This document shows, in pieces, positions 56,132-64,000 of a DNA stretch of 64,000 bases. The notes beneath the pieces were generated by a model that did not search any database, was not told the DNA's origin, and saw only the letters and a program-made list of their open reading frames with translations. Both the position numbers and the translations under genes were made by a program. Source of the stretch: an uncultured Planctomycetaceae bacterium (lineage in GTDB: Bacteria > Planctomycetota > Planctomycetia > Pirellulales > Pirellulaceae); the NCBI GenBank assembly GCA_937862885.1, contig CALMEE010000034.1, forward strand, positions 1-64,000, read 5' to 3'. The first letter of the stretch is position 1, and each line of letters opens with the position of its first letter.

Positions 56132-57481
56132 ATGCAACGCCCTTCAATCATCTATTCGATCCTTTGGTTGGCCATCGTCACCGTTGGCGCGGTACCTGTA
56201 CGCGCGCAGGAACCTCAGCGGCCATCCGTAACGTTATTTGAAAGTGTACGCGTGTTCGACGGTATCAGCGACCAACTTACTGAGCCGGTAAACGTTCTAA
56301 TTCGTGGCAACATCATCGAAAAGATCTCCGCCGATCCGATTCCCGTCGATCGGCGCGCCGATACGCGAATCATCGATGGTACTGGTCGTACGTTGATCCC
56401 AGGATTGATCGACGCACACACCCATGTCATTTTTTCCTCGCTGCCCCAACAGCAGTTGCTCTTAGAAGATTTCGGGTTTGTGCAAATTGCTGCATCGAAA
56501 GCGGCCGAGGACATGTTGCAACGAGGTTTTACAAGTGTGCGCGACATGGGGGGACCGATTCATGGACTAAAACGGGCCATTGATCGAGGGCTGGTGTCGG
56601 GACCGCGCATTTGGCCGGCCGGTGCATTTATTTCGCAAACCGGAGGCCATGGCGACTTTCGCTTGCCCAACGACTTTCCTGCGCGGCCAGGTGATTTCAC
56701 TTACACGGAGCGCATTGGTGCTGCGGCGATTGCCGATAGTCCTGATACAGTTCGCCAACGCGTGCGCGAACAACTGACTTTGGGAGCCTCGCACATTAAA
56801 TTGATGGCTGGGGGCGGAGTTACCTCTCACTACGACCCGTTGGATGTCACGCAATTTACCGTCGAAGAGTTGCGGGCGGCTGTTGAAGCTGCCGAGAACT
56901 GGGGGACCTATGTTGCTGTGCATGCATACACTCCCCGGGCCGTGAGGCAAGCAATCGAGGCGGGAGTGAAATGTATCGAACATGGGCAGTTGCTCGATGA
57001 TGCAACGGCACAGCTGATGGCTGAAAAGGAAATATGGTGGAGCCTGCAGCCATTCCTAGATGATAATCCAGACCGTTTTCCGGCTGGCTCCGCCAACCGT
57101 ATCAAAGAACTTCAAGTGGCTGACGGGACGGATATCGCTTACCGCCTCGCACGGCATTTCAAAATCAAGACGGCTTGGGGAACGGATGTCCTGTTTAGCA
57201 CCGATTCAACCCTCATTCAGAACCAGCGATTGGTACATTTACTACGCTGGTTCACTGAAGCAGAAGCATTAAAAATGGCGACGTCGACCAACGCCGAACT
57301 CTTGGCATTGTCCGGTTTGCGCAGCCCTTACGCCGGAAAACTGGGTGTCATACAGGAAGGTGCATTGGCCGACTTGATCTTGGTCGATGGCAATCCACTG
57401 GAGGACTTTCGCTTGCTGGCGGACCCCTACAACAAGTTTGTCGTGATCATGAAAGATGGCAAGATTTATAAGGGCTTCTAG
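56132..57481 (+). CDS. secreted amidohydrolase (imidazolonepropionase/prolidase-like)
   Basis: 449 residues. AAGGAACG precedes the ATG. A signal peptide (MQRPSIIYSILWLAIVTVG, cut after VRAQ) exports it. Amidohydrolase superfamily metal enzyme: His-x-His in LIPGLIDAHTHVIF, the metal-bridging Lys in ASHIKLMAGGGVTSHYDP, further His in YVAVHAYTPRAVRQ and KCIEHGQLLDD, and Asp in AWGTDVLFS. C-terminal GKLGVIQEGALADLILVDG returns to the beta-sandwich. This subgroup includes Xaa-Pro dipeptidases and carboxypeptidases; the substrate cannot be set by eye. Confidence 0.9.
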   Translation: MQRPSIIYSILWLAIVTVGAVPVRAQEPQRPSVTLFESVRVFDGISDQLTEPVNVLIRGNIIEKISADPIPVDRRADTRIIDGTGRTLIPGLIDAHTHVIFSSLPQQQLLLEDFGFVQIAASKAAEDMLQRGFTSVRDMGGPIHGLKRAIDRGLVSGPRIWPAGAFISQTGGHGDFRLPNDFPARPGDFTYTERIGAAAIADSPDTVRQRVREQLTLGASHIKLMAGGGVTSHYDPLDVTQFTVEELRAAVEAAENWGTYVAVHAYTPRAVRQAIEAGVKCIEHGQLLDDATAQLMAEKEIWWSLQPFLDDNPDRFPAGSANRIKELQVADGTDIAYRLARHFKIKTAWGTDVLFSTDSTLIQNQRLVHLLRWFTEAEALKMATSTNAELLALSGLRSPYAGKLGVIQEGALADLILVDGNPLEDFRLLADPYNKFVVIMKDGKIYKGF

Positions 57482-57672
57482 GCGTTGCAGCGGCAGTTCC
57501 TTTTCGGCCACGCCAAAGTAATTGAGTTCGCCGAAAAGTTGGACCCAATCCACGCGCGTTGGCGGCAATATCTTGAACGCTACGATTCGCGTCGTTATTA
57601 TCAAGATAATAAGACCTCTTGCCAGTTATTTTAGATCTGTTTGCCAGCTGACTACCAAGACGAAAGTTGGAC

Positions 57673-58257
57673 ATGTTTACTGAAACTTCACAGTCCCTAC
57701 TGGATCGGTTGCAATCCAATAGTTCCACACATGACTGGGAAGTGTTTTATAGCATCTACCATCCGTTCATACGTCGGCATTTGTTGCGTGGGTCCGTGCC
57801 GGAGTCGGATGTTGACGATCTGAGCCAAGACATTTTGGCTCGCGTGTTTGTTGCACTTTCGTCGTTTCAACACAACGGGCGGTGTGGTGCGTTTCGCTGC
57901 TGGCTGGGAAAGATCGTCGCTCAGCAACGTTGGCAATACTTACAGCATCAAAAGCGACATCCCTTTTCCATCGCTCCCGACGCGACGTGCCGATTGAAGG
58001 TAATCAGTTGCGATGAATTGCAGGCAATCTGGGAAGCCGAACATGATTCGCACGTGCTGGCAAAATTGATGGAGGTAGTCGAGCCGGAATTTACCCGCAG
58101 CACTTGGTTGGCCTTTGTGGGAGTCACGCTCCGCGGCGGGACATCGGCGGAGGTTGCCCAGCAATTAGGGCTCACACCCAATGCCGTGATGGTGGCCAAG
58201 TCGCGCGTTTTATCTCGGCTCCGCGCCTTAGGTCGCGAATTGCTGGACGTGATATGA
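57673..58257 (+). CDS. ECF-type RNA polymerase sigma factor
   Basis: 194 residues from ATG 57673 (TTG 57667 is the alternative). Sigma region 2 is seen in WEVFYSIYHPFIRRHLLR with VDDLSQDILARVFVALSSF, the DDLxQ -10-recognition helix, and RCWLGKIVAQQRWQYLQ. Region 4 is the C-terminal helix-turn-helix TSAEVAQQLGLTPNAVMVAKSRVLSRLR. The last 4 nt (ATGA) overlap the start of a Ser/Thr kinase gene, so the two are translationally coupled. This sigma/kinase pairing is typical of planctomycete ECF groups whose activity is kinase-controlled. Confidence 0.9.
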   Translation: MFTETSQSLLDRLQSNSSTHDWEVFYSIYHPFIRRHLLRGSVPESDVDDLSQDILARVFVALSSFQHNGRCGAFRCWLGKIVAQQRWQYLQHQKRHPFSIAPDATCRLKVISCDELQAIWEAEHDSHVLAKLMEVVEPEFTRSTWLAFVGVTLRGGTSAEVAQQLGLTPNAVMVAKSRVLSRLRALGRELLDVI

Positions 58258-60923
58258 GCGGACAACATTTGAATTTCGATGAGCTTCGCGATTTCGCCGC
58301 TGGACGTGTTGACGATGAAGAGCATCGCCGAAGGATTGAAGATCATGTTCTCACTTGCCTGGAATGCTGTGCGGCCATGGAGGCGTGTCCGGCAGACGAT
58401 TTCGAAAGCCAACTTTCCAGCTTGGCTTGCTCAGAAATCCTGAACTCCGCCAAGACAGATCGTTACGAATTGATCGAGGAAATTGGTCGCGGCGGTGCGG
58501 GAATCGTCTATCGCGGGAAACAGGCGGGCTTGGAACGCCAGATCGCGATCAAAATGTTGCTGCGCGGGGTCCGTGCCAACCGCTCCGAGCTATCTCGATT
58601 TCGACGGGAGTCGGTCGCTTTAGCGCGATTGAGCCATCGCAACGTCGTCCAAATCTACGATTGTGGCGAGATGGACGGCGTTCCATTTATTGCCATGGAA
58701 TATGTCGAGGGACCCACGCTCGCCGAGCGTTTGCGACAGGGGCCGCTGGACGCGCGCTTGGCCGCCCAGTGGATTTGCGCTTTAAGCGACGCCATGGCTC
58801 AGGCCCACGAGTTGGGCATCCGACACCGCGATCTGAAACCGCAAAACATCTTGCTGGCGGGCAACCGAATTGCGGATCGTAAACAAGTCCAAGCCGACGA
58901 AGCGTCGCCAGACATGCGTTCGACTGGCGCGCCCCACCGAACAACGGATTCCGTAAACGACCAATCGCGCCATGACGACTCACTGTGGACACCTAAACTC
59001 GTGGATTTTGGACTGGCGTATTGCGAGGACTCGACTCGATTTCATACGGCCACGGGCGAAACGCTGGGGACTCCTGCCTACATGGCACCTGAGGCTATTG
59101 GCGGACGCGGCAAAGCGATCGGTGAAGAGTCAGTGGACATCTATGGACTTGGGGCCATTCTTTACGAGTGCCTGACCGGACGACCACCGTTTATGGGCAG
59201 TTCAACCTGGGAGATTCTTGAAGCGGTGGCTCATCGCGAGCCCGTTTCGATCACGTCCCTGCGAGCTGGTGTACCTCGCGACCTAGTGACGATTTGTTCG
59301 CGCTGTCTGGATAAACGACCTGAGCGAAGATTCGCCTCGGCCCGCGAGTTGGCAGATGATTTGGATCGGTTTATCAACGGCCATCCCATTCACTCGCGCC
59401 GCGTTTCACGGATCGAGAAGACTTGGCGTTGGGCACGTCGCCGACCAGCGACCGCAATTGCCGCTTTGCTGGCGTCGATCTTGATGACTGCGATCCCGCT
59501 GTTATTGCTCTATCAAAACCAGTCTGTTCAACAAGAGCGGAATTTGGCAAGAACTCAATATGCTGCCGTACGGGCTTCACTGCATGATGTTCTGGCCGAA
59601 CTCAATCGCAACACGGGGACGGTAATTCCTGAGGCAACACAACTGGCGGCTCGACAAGTCGCGATTGCCCGGCAAATGTTCGAACAATTGGCCGAAGTGG
59701 ATGGCTCTCCTCAATCCGATCTCGATCTCGGCAAGGTGCTTGTGCAAAGTGCCACCATCGACATGGTTTTGGGCCACAGTGAGCAAGCTGCCCAGTCCTT
59801 GGATTTGGCCGAACAGCGTTATCGAAAACACGAGGCAAGCGAATCCCATCGATTCGATTCGCTTCGCGGCCTATTTCAGGTCTATGTTACCCGGTCGACG
59901 CTGCTGCAAAGTCTCCAACAAATGGACGGAGCCGGTGATCAACTCGATTGCGCTCAACAGATCGTCGAACAGCTTGCACAATTGCATCCACAATCGAACA
60001 CATCCAGTGAGATCGCATTGCTGATTGATCGACAGAGATTATTTCAATCGCGAGGAAATTGGGCGCAGCGTACCGGTGACTTGGCAGCGGCTGAACAATC
60101 TTACCAGAGTTCACTCGAATGCATCGCGAACTTGCGTGATCAGCAACACATCAATCCCGATTACTTGTTGGCTGAAACAGGATTGAGAATCAATTTGGCG
60201 TCGATACAAATGCAAACTCAGCAATATACGGCAGCCGAAGCCACCTATCAGCAAGCTCTCACGGATCTGGAGAAATGGTCTGAGGACAATGCTCGCACCT
60301 CGAAGTGGGTCGAGGACTGGTCAACAGCAGTTCTCAATCGCAGTAACTTGCTAAATCAACTGGCGAGAACAGACGAAGCGTTGGCAACACTCGACCGCGC
60401 ACGCCAAGTCCTAGGTCAAGCCATCGAATCTGATCCCGATCGAGTCGAGCTGCGCAATCTGTTATTTATGATCTCAGCCAACCGGGCGATGTTTTGCCGC
60501 GACACGAGTCGGAAAATCGACCTGTGGCGTGATGCCGTGAGCGATGCTTATCGGCCGGAACACGCGATCTTCAGTCGGCAAATGTTCGTGCGTGTATTGG
60601 CCGGCCAAGGCGAACCGCTGGCAGCTTGGGAAGAACTGAGACAAATCGACGTCAACGATCTGGATGATCAGCAAAAATTCGTCCAAGCATCCTGTTATGC
60701 CCTCATCGCCAAACATTTGGCCGATGACGACTTCGCGGAACGTGCCGAACTACACGCATCGATCATCGGCGAATGCGTGCGTCAATCTCAAAACCTGCTG
60801 CAAGAATTAGCTGCGGACGGCCATCTCAACCAAACCCGTCGGGAACACTTAAAAACATCCGACGACTGGTCCGCCCTCGAGTTGGGGGACGGCAATATTC
60901 TCGGATTCGACATGGTCGATTGA
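58254..60923 (+). CDS. zinc-finger/Ser-Thr kinase/TPR transmembrane protein
   Basis: 889 residues. The ATG overlaps the sigma stop as ATGA. An N-terminal anti-sigma-like zinc site, His31-x3-Cys35-x2-Cys38, lies in DHVLTCLECCAAM. The kinase domain has the Gly loop IGRGGAGIVYRG (Gly78), Lys100 in IAIKML, HRDLKPQN with Asp193, and DFG at 251-253; a 50-residue polar insert sits between the last two. LGTPAYMAPEAIGG and YECLTGRPPF complete it. A membrane helix (about 400-420, AIAALLASILMTAIPLLLLY) leads to a C-terminal helical TPR-type domain, probably extracytoplasmic. Most likely it senses a signal outside and controls the coupled sigma factor. Confidence 0.9.
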   Translation: MSGQHLNFDELRDFAAGRVDDEEHRRRIEDHVLTCLECCAAMEACPADDFESQLSSLACSEILNSAKTDRYELIEEIGRGGAGIVYRGKQAGLERQIAIKMLLRGVRANRSELSRFRRESVALARLSHRNVVQIYDCGEMDGVPFIAMEYVEGPTLAERLRQGPLDARLAAQWICALSDAMAQAHELGIRHRDLKPQNILLAGNRIADRKQVQADEASPDMRSTGAPHRTTDSVNDQSRHDDSLWTPKLVDFGLAYCEDSTRFHTATGETLGTPAYMAPEAIGGRGKAIGEESVDIYGLGAILYECLTGRPPFMGSSTWEILEAVAHREPVSITSLRAGVPRDLVTICSRCLDKRPERRFASARELADDLDRFINGHPIHSRRVSRIEKTWRWARRRPATAIAALLASILMTAIPLLLLYQNQSVQQERNLARTQYAAVRASLHDVLAELNRNTGTVIPEATQLAARQVAIARQMFEQLAEVDGSPQSDLDLGKVLVQSATIDMVLGHSEQAAQSLDLAEQRYRKHEASESHRFDSLRGLFQVYVTRSTLLQSLQQMDGAGDQLDCAQQIVEQLAQLHPQSNTSSEIALLIDRQRLFQSRGNWAQRTGDLAAAEQSYQSSLECIANLRDQQHINPDYLLAETGLRINLASIQMQTQQYTAAEATYQQALTDLEKWSEDNARTSKWVEDWSTAVLNRSNLLNQLARTDEALATLDRARQVLGQAIESDPDRVELRNLLFMISANRAMFCRDTSRKIDLWRDAVSDAYRPEHAIFSRQMFVRVLAGQGEPLAAWEELRQIDVNDLDDQQKFVQASCYALIAKHLADDDFAERAELHASIIGECVRQSQNLLQELAADGHLNQTRREHLKTSDDWSALELGDGNILGFDMVD

Positions 60924-61198
60924 GCGGTCACAATGCACATTGACGGCCGGATACCCAATTCTTGGTTCCCAAACTCGATTTTTCTTCGGGTTTTTCTTGG
61001 GAAGTTCACGCTGTATTCGGCCTGCCAGCAAAATCACAGGAATTTCTTGATGCTAAATGGCGGGACTCCTCGCTGTAATGGTCAGATGCGGGTTGCAACG
61101 CGTTTCATTTCGACTTGAAACATGTCTCGCGTCAATCGGAAGAATCAATTTTGGAAATCAACAACCTGCTTGATTCAATTGCCACCCTAGAGGATTCT
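60924..61198. other. 275-nt gap before the chimeric pseudogene
   Basis: No supported gene. The last part is open in the frame of the following glutamine-synthetase-like fragment. AGAGGA 5 nt before 61199 would serve as ribosome binding site for it. Confidence 0.4.
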
Positions 61199-62080
61199 AT
61201 GATCACCAGGGCAAATGCTATTCAACGTTTGTCCCAAAACGCCAATCAACCGGCGAACTCCAAAGTCTCCAACGAGAGTTTTGGCTGTGATGTCTTTTCC
61301 GATCGCGTCATGCGAGAACGGCTCCCAAAAGAGGTCTACAAGGCGTTCCGCAAAACGATTATTTCGGGCGACAAGTTAGATAACCAACTGGCTGCTTCGA
61401 TCGGCTCGGTCCTGCAAGGCTCCGACGGTCTGGTTAAGACCGGAACTGCCACCCTTACCGGTGCCAACACCTACACCGGCACGACCACTGTCAGTGGTGG
61501 TGAGATGGTCGTTAATGGCGACAGGCTGGCTGACAACACCAGCGGTACTGGACTTGCCGATGTGCTTGTCACAGGCGAAATCACTATGCTTGGAGGCACC
61601 GGCCGCATCGCCGAAAATATCATTCTCAGCAGCGGAGCAACGATCTCACCCAGGCAGTATCAGTACGCTAATGGTCGGTGGACTGCAAATGGAATCCGTG
61701 GCCGGCCTGAGTTCGTTGCTTTCGATCGAATTCGATCTAGGAACGACGCTCAATGCGGATAGGTTGAACGAAATGGGAACTGTTGACTTGGGTACGAGTT
61801 TGGGTTCGACCTTGAACCTGTCGTTGCTCAATGCTCGATCGTTCCTCGAGCCAACCACTTTCCTGCTGATCAACAACGAGAGGGTCGACTCGATCGTGAG
61901 GGAGTTTGGCAGGGTTACCCGCTTGCCGATGGGTTGGTCGTACTCGCTGGATTACGCCTTCAGCGGTATCGACTCGTTGGGCCGAATGGGTAGCGGCAAC
62001 GATTTCGCGCTTACGTTGTCGGCGTGTCCAGAGCCAAGTTCTGGATTGCTGGCGGGGCAAAAACGAAGTCTGCAAGATAG
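61199..62080 (+). pseudogene. GlnN-type glutamine synthetase 5' end fused to decayed autotransporter-repeat PEP-CTERM gene
   Basis: Codons 1-68 (61199-61402, MITRANAIQRLSQ...) match the N-terminus of type III glutamine synthetase: FGCDVFSDRVMRERLPKEVY, then RKTIISGDKLDNQLAASI. The frame then turns into an autotransporter-associated beta-strand repeat: GSVLQGSDGLVKTGTATLTG and NTYTGTTTVSGGEMVVNG. At the CCC run 61649-61651 the reading frame shifts: frame one ends SSGATISP, and the other frame continues GSISTLMVGGLQM and FDLGTTLNADRLNEMGTVDLG. Near the end PEPSSGLLAG begins a PEP-CTERM tail, but the membrane helix is missing; a basic end KTKSAR-stop lies in a third frame (stop 62078-62080). So it is a dead fusion of two genes. 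Confidence 0.7.
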
Positions 62081-62233
62081 GGTCAGGCAAGTGTACCTCA
62101 GCATACAGTTGTTGTTCAAACCCAAGTTTCCAAAAGTGCTTGGTTCGTGGCTTTGCCGAGAGTCGTTTCGAGAACTAAGTCATAGTCAGTCAGTTGATTG
62201 TATTCAGAAATCATACCATAAGGAATTGCACTC

Positions 62234-63004
62234 ATGAAACGTGAATTTTTAATGATTTTAGGCGCGACATTACTCGCGGTCATAAGCATCACTCCCGTGC
62301 ATGCGGATTTGATTATTTCTTCAGCGTCTCAGACTTCTCAAACGCACGTGGAACTCGCCACGAACCCCGGCGAGTTTGTCAGTAGTAGCGGTCCCACGGT
62401 TACCGACACCACGATGCCCCTGTCGACTTCGTCAAGCGTTTCGGCCGGGCCAGCCCCATTCACAGGTGGCTTTGCGCAGGCAATTACCAGCGGAGCAGCC
62501 CCCGCGCCGACATTGAATACGAATGGATTGCTCGAACTCAGCGTAAGCGGCTTTGCACAAGCCGTCTCGCAATATGGACAGCAGCAAACGGAGTTAGGAC
62601 TCATCACCACAACGGCCTTATCCGATGCCCTAACCTCGGGTGGGTACGCATTTGAACTCACTGAACCGACCATCGGCAACGTGACCGCGTTCATCAATGC
62701 TCCCAATCTCTTCACCCATGTTACGCTAACTGGTCCCAATGGTTTTTCTATCGCGCCCACACCGGGATCGTTCTATAGTGAGTCGGGAATTACGTTTCCA
62801 CAAGGTAATTACCAGTTGCTGTACAACGCTTATGCCCGCGCAATCGCCGATTCGCCCAATAATCCGTTTGTACAGGTACAGGCGGGGTACAGCTTCAGGG
62901 TTGAGTTCGTCGTTGTTCCAGAACCGAGCGGTCTGTTTCTAGTCGGCTTGGTCAGTCTCGGAGCAATAGCCTACCCCTCAAGAATACGGAAGCAAATCGA
63001 CTAA
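62234..63004 (+). CDS. PEP-CTERM sorting-domain protein
   Basis: 256 residues; AAGGA precedes the ATG. A signal peptide (MKREFLMILGATLLAVISIT, cut after PVHA) starts export. The mature part is Ser/Thr/Ala/Gln-rich, mostly beta, with repeated GFAQAI/GFAQAV segments and no recognised domain. The C-terminus is a full PEP-CTERM signal: VVPEPSGLFLVGLVSLGAIA, then Arg-rich PSRIRKQID. Such proteins are cut by an exosortase after export and passed to the surface; a matching exosortase is encoded at 3756-5525. Directly follows the decayed PEP-CTERM gene. Confidence 0.9.
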   Translation: MKREFLMILGATLLAVISITPVHADLIISSASQTSQTHVELATNPGEFVSSSGPTVTDTTMPLSTSSSVSAGPAPFTGGFAQAITSGAAPAPTLNTNGLLELSVSGFAQAVSQYGQQQTELGLITTTALSDALTSGGYAFELTEPTIGNVTAFINAPNLFTHVTLTGPNGFSIAPTPGSFYSESGITFPQGNYQLLYNAYARAIADSPNNPFVQVQAGYSFRVEFVVVPEPSGLFLVGLVSLGAIAYPSRIRKQID

Positions 63005-63124
63005 CACATCAAACAAGCTAACTAAATGGTTACTTCGTCCTTGCTGATCGGTGCTAGACACGAACACAGCCCCAAACGATGTGCATTGCAATACTCGTTC
63101 TGGGGCATTTCTTTGTTCCCGAAT

Positions 63125-63152
63125 GGGGTCCCCCGGGGTCAGACCCTGTTTT
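63125..63152. repeat. GGGGTC repeat and GGGTC-A-GACCC palindrome at a truncated transposase
   Basis: GGGGTC at 63125-63130 and again at 63135-63140 flank CCCC; GGGTC-A-GACCC (63136-63146) is an 11-nt palindrome followed by TGTTTTC. Sequences of this GGTCAGACCC...TTTTC form are often seen at ends of small mobile elements. Here it marks where similarity to the transposase C-terminus stops. Confidence 0.4.
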
Positions 63153-64000
63153 CAATATCTCCGTTGACAACCATGCTCGTTCTCCAGATTTGAGCTTGCC
63201 AGATGACTGCTTGATCCACTCCACCAACTCCATGGCGATGCGAGTTGCAGAGCAGTCTTCCGTTCGCTAATTTGGGTTATGTTCATTTAAGCATTGCTCG
63301 ACCAACTCCACCGTTCGGCAATCGAGTCCTTGCCGATTGATTACTGACAACGAGCATTCGATCACTGCTTGGCACTGATTCCAAGATTCCAAATCGCTGG
63401 CATAGTCCCGAAGCCAACATAGCTTCTGCTCCATGCGTTCGGCGTTAATCTTGCTTCGCGATTGACTGTGCGGATGGTTTAAATGGTACAGCACCATCGT
63501 GGCCCAACCCAATAGCGGTCCAAGATTCATGAACCGACTCTTAGAACGAAGTGTTCGCGGAGCGAATTGATCCAATTCGGTTTGTTGAACGCGATTGCGT
63601 GTCAGTCCCACTTCGCTTAAAAAACTCTGGAAGCGTGCACCTCGGCCGATTTCTTTTTCCAAAACATTAGCCGCATGATGCTTCAGGTCGCCCAGGACAA
63701 TCGTCTTTCGTCCAACGTTTTCCAGCTTTTCTGCTGGTTCTCTAAGTTCGATGGCTCCGTCGCTCAGCAGATACTCTGGTGCTCCTATCTGAATGGCAAG
63801 TTTTAAGTATTCTCGCTCGACATCCTCCTTTTTCCATGACTGACCGGGTATCATGGCAAGCACCTTGAGCTTCTCGAATGTTAACGTCTTGCCTGGTGGC
63901 GGCAGGTCATCCAAAGCTACACCGACGATCAGCAGCAATCGCTCTTTACCGATTTGGCTCGAGTGATCCACCATCCACAGGACTCGATCTCTTTGGCTGA
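63153..64000 (-). pseudogene. transposase with in-frame stop and missing ends
   Basis: Minus-strand frame open to the window edge (5' part outside). It ends at TAG 63267-63269 after about 244 visible codons. Probable RNase-H-fold transposase: RVLWMVDHSSQIGKERLL (first Asp), PEYLLSDGAIELREPAE (second Asp) and VLGDLKHHAANVLEKEIG. After the TAG the same frame stays open for another 40 codons with sequence typical of the missing C-terminus (AMELVEWIKQ, KLKSGERAWLSTEIL), then breaks at the GGGTCAGACCC palindrome. It is therefore read as one gene broken by a nonsense codon and cut short. The element family was not identified. Confidence 0.6.

Noticed and set aside
62090..62233. Sigma-54 promoter before the PEP-CTERM gene
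   Set aside because: No TGGCA-N7-TTGCA-like pair with correct spacing; the TTGCA near the start overlaps the ribosome binding region.

Overview
The window looks like chromosomal DNA of a planctomycete (Planctomycetota, probably near Pirellulaceae). The signs are an exosortase with an EpsI-like tail plus a PEP-CTERM protein, an ECF sigma factor overlapping a TPR Ser/Thr kinase, a tiny AAPKK-type lysine-rich (histone H1-tail-like) peptide, a fragment of type III glutamine synthetase, eukaryote-like UDP-sugar pyrophosphorylase and inositol-phosphate synthase, and many single genes scattered among long non-coding gaps. LpxB shows a lipid-A-type outer membrane. No rRNA, tRNA or CRISPR was recognised. 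The taxonomic call is inference from gene content.

Positions 1-11469 hold an envelope/exopolysaccharide region: a partial SDR reductase, a PglD/NeuD-like acetyltransferase, a DegT/PglE-like aminotransferase, an exosortase, a membrane-anchored TPR protein, a UDP-glucuronate 4-epimerase-like enzyme, and an NtrC-like regulator that has lost its ATPase and sigma-54 contact motifs, overlapping a small unknown gene. Positions 11579-33194 hold mostly unlinked housekeeping and envelope genes: Mrp/ApbC, the H1-like peptide, two site-2 proteases, LpxB, two radical SAM proteins (one is MqnE of the futalosine menaquinone route), an aromatic/aspartate aminotransferase, inositol-3-phosphate synthase, a methyltransferase, a His/Cys-rich secreted protein, a lidless Hsp70, an M28 peptidase, a lone AstB and a TM2/GYF protein.

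Positions 33989-40397 are the most unusual part. A canonical PilT ATPase is followed, with a 1-nt overlap, by a membrane-anchored GspE-like protein with a broken P-loop, then by a second GspE-like paralogue with no P-loop at all, then by a CvpA-like membrane protein and another membrane protein. The two degenerate proteins are clearly paralogues of each other. This is the best candidate for an undescribed system.

Positions 40473-52752 carry a sugar-nucleotide operon (secreted protein, UAP1-like pyrophosphorylase, ManC), a DUF533/YebE protein, FdhD, a methyltransferase, a thioesterase, a lone STAS protein, a DUF368 (PopT-like) transporter, and an S1-domain protein/PyrD pair. Positions 53138-64000 carry a sialate O-acetylesterase, a HIT protein, a secreted amidohydrolase, the ECF sigma/zinc-finger-kinase-TPR pair, a decayed chimera (5' end of GlnN-type glutamine synthetase joined to an autotransporter-repeat PEP-CTERM gene), an intact PEP-CTERM protein, and a transposase interrupted by a stop codon at the window edge.
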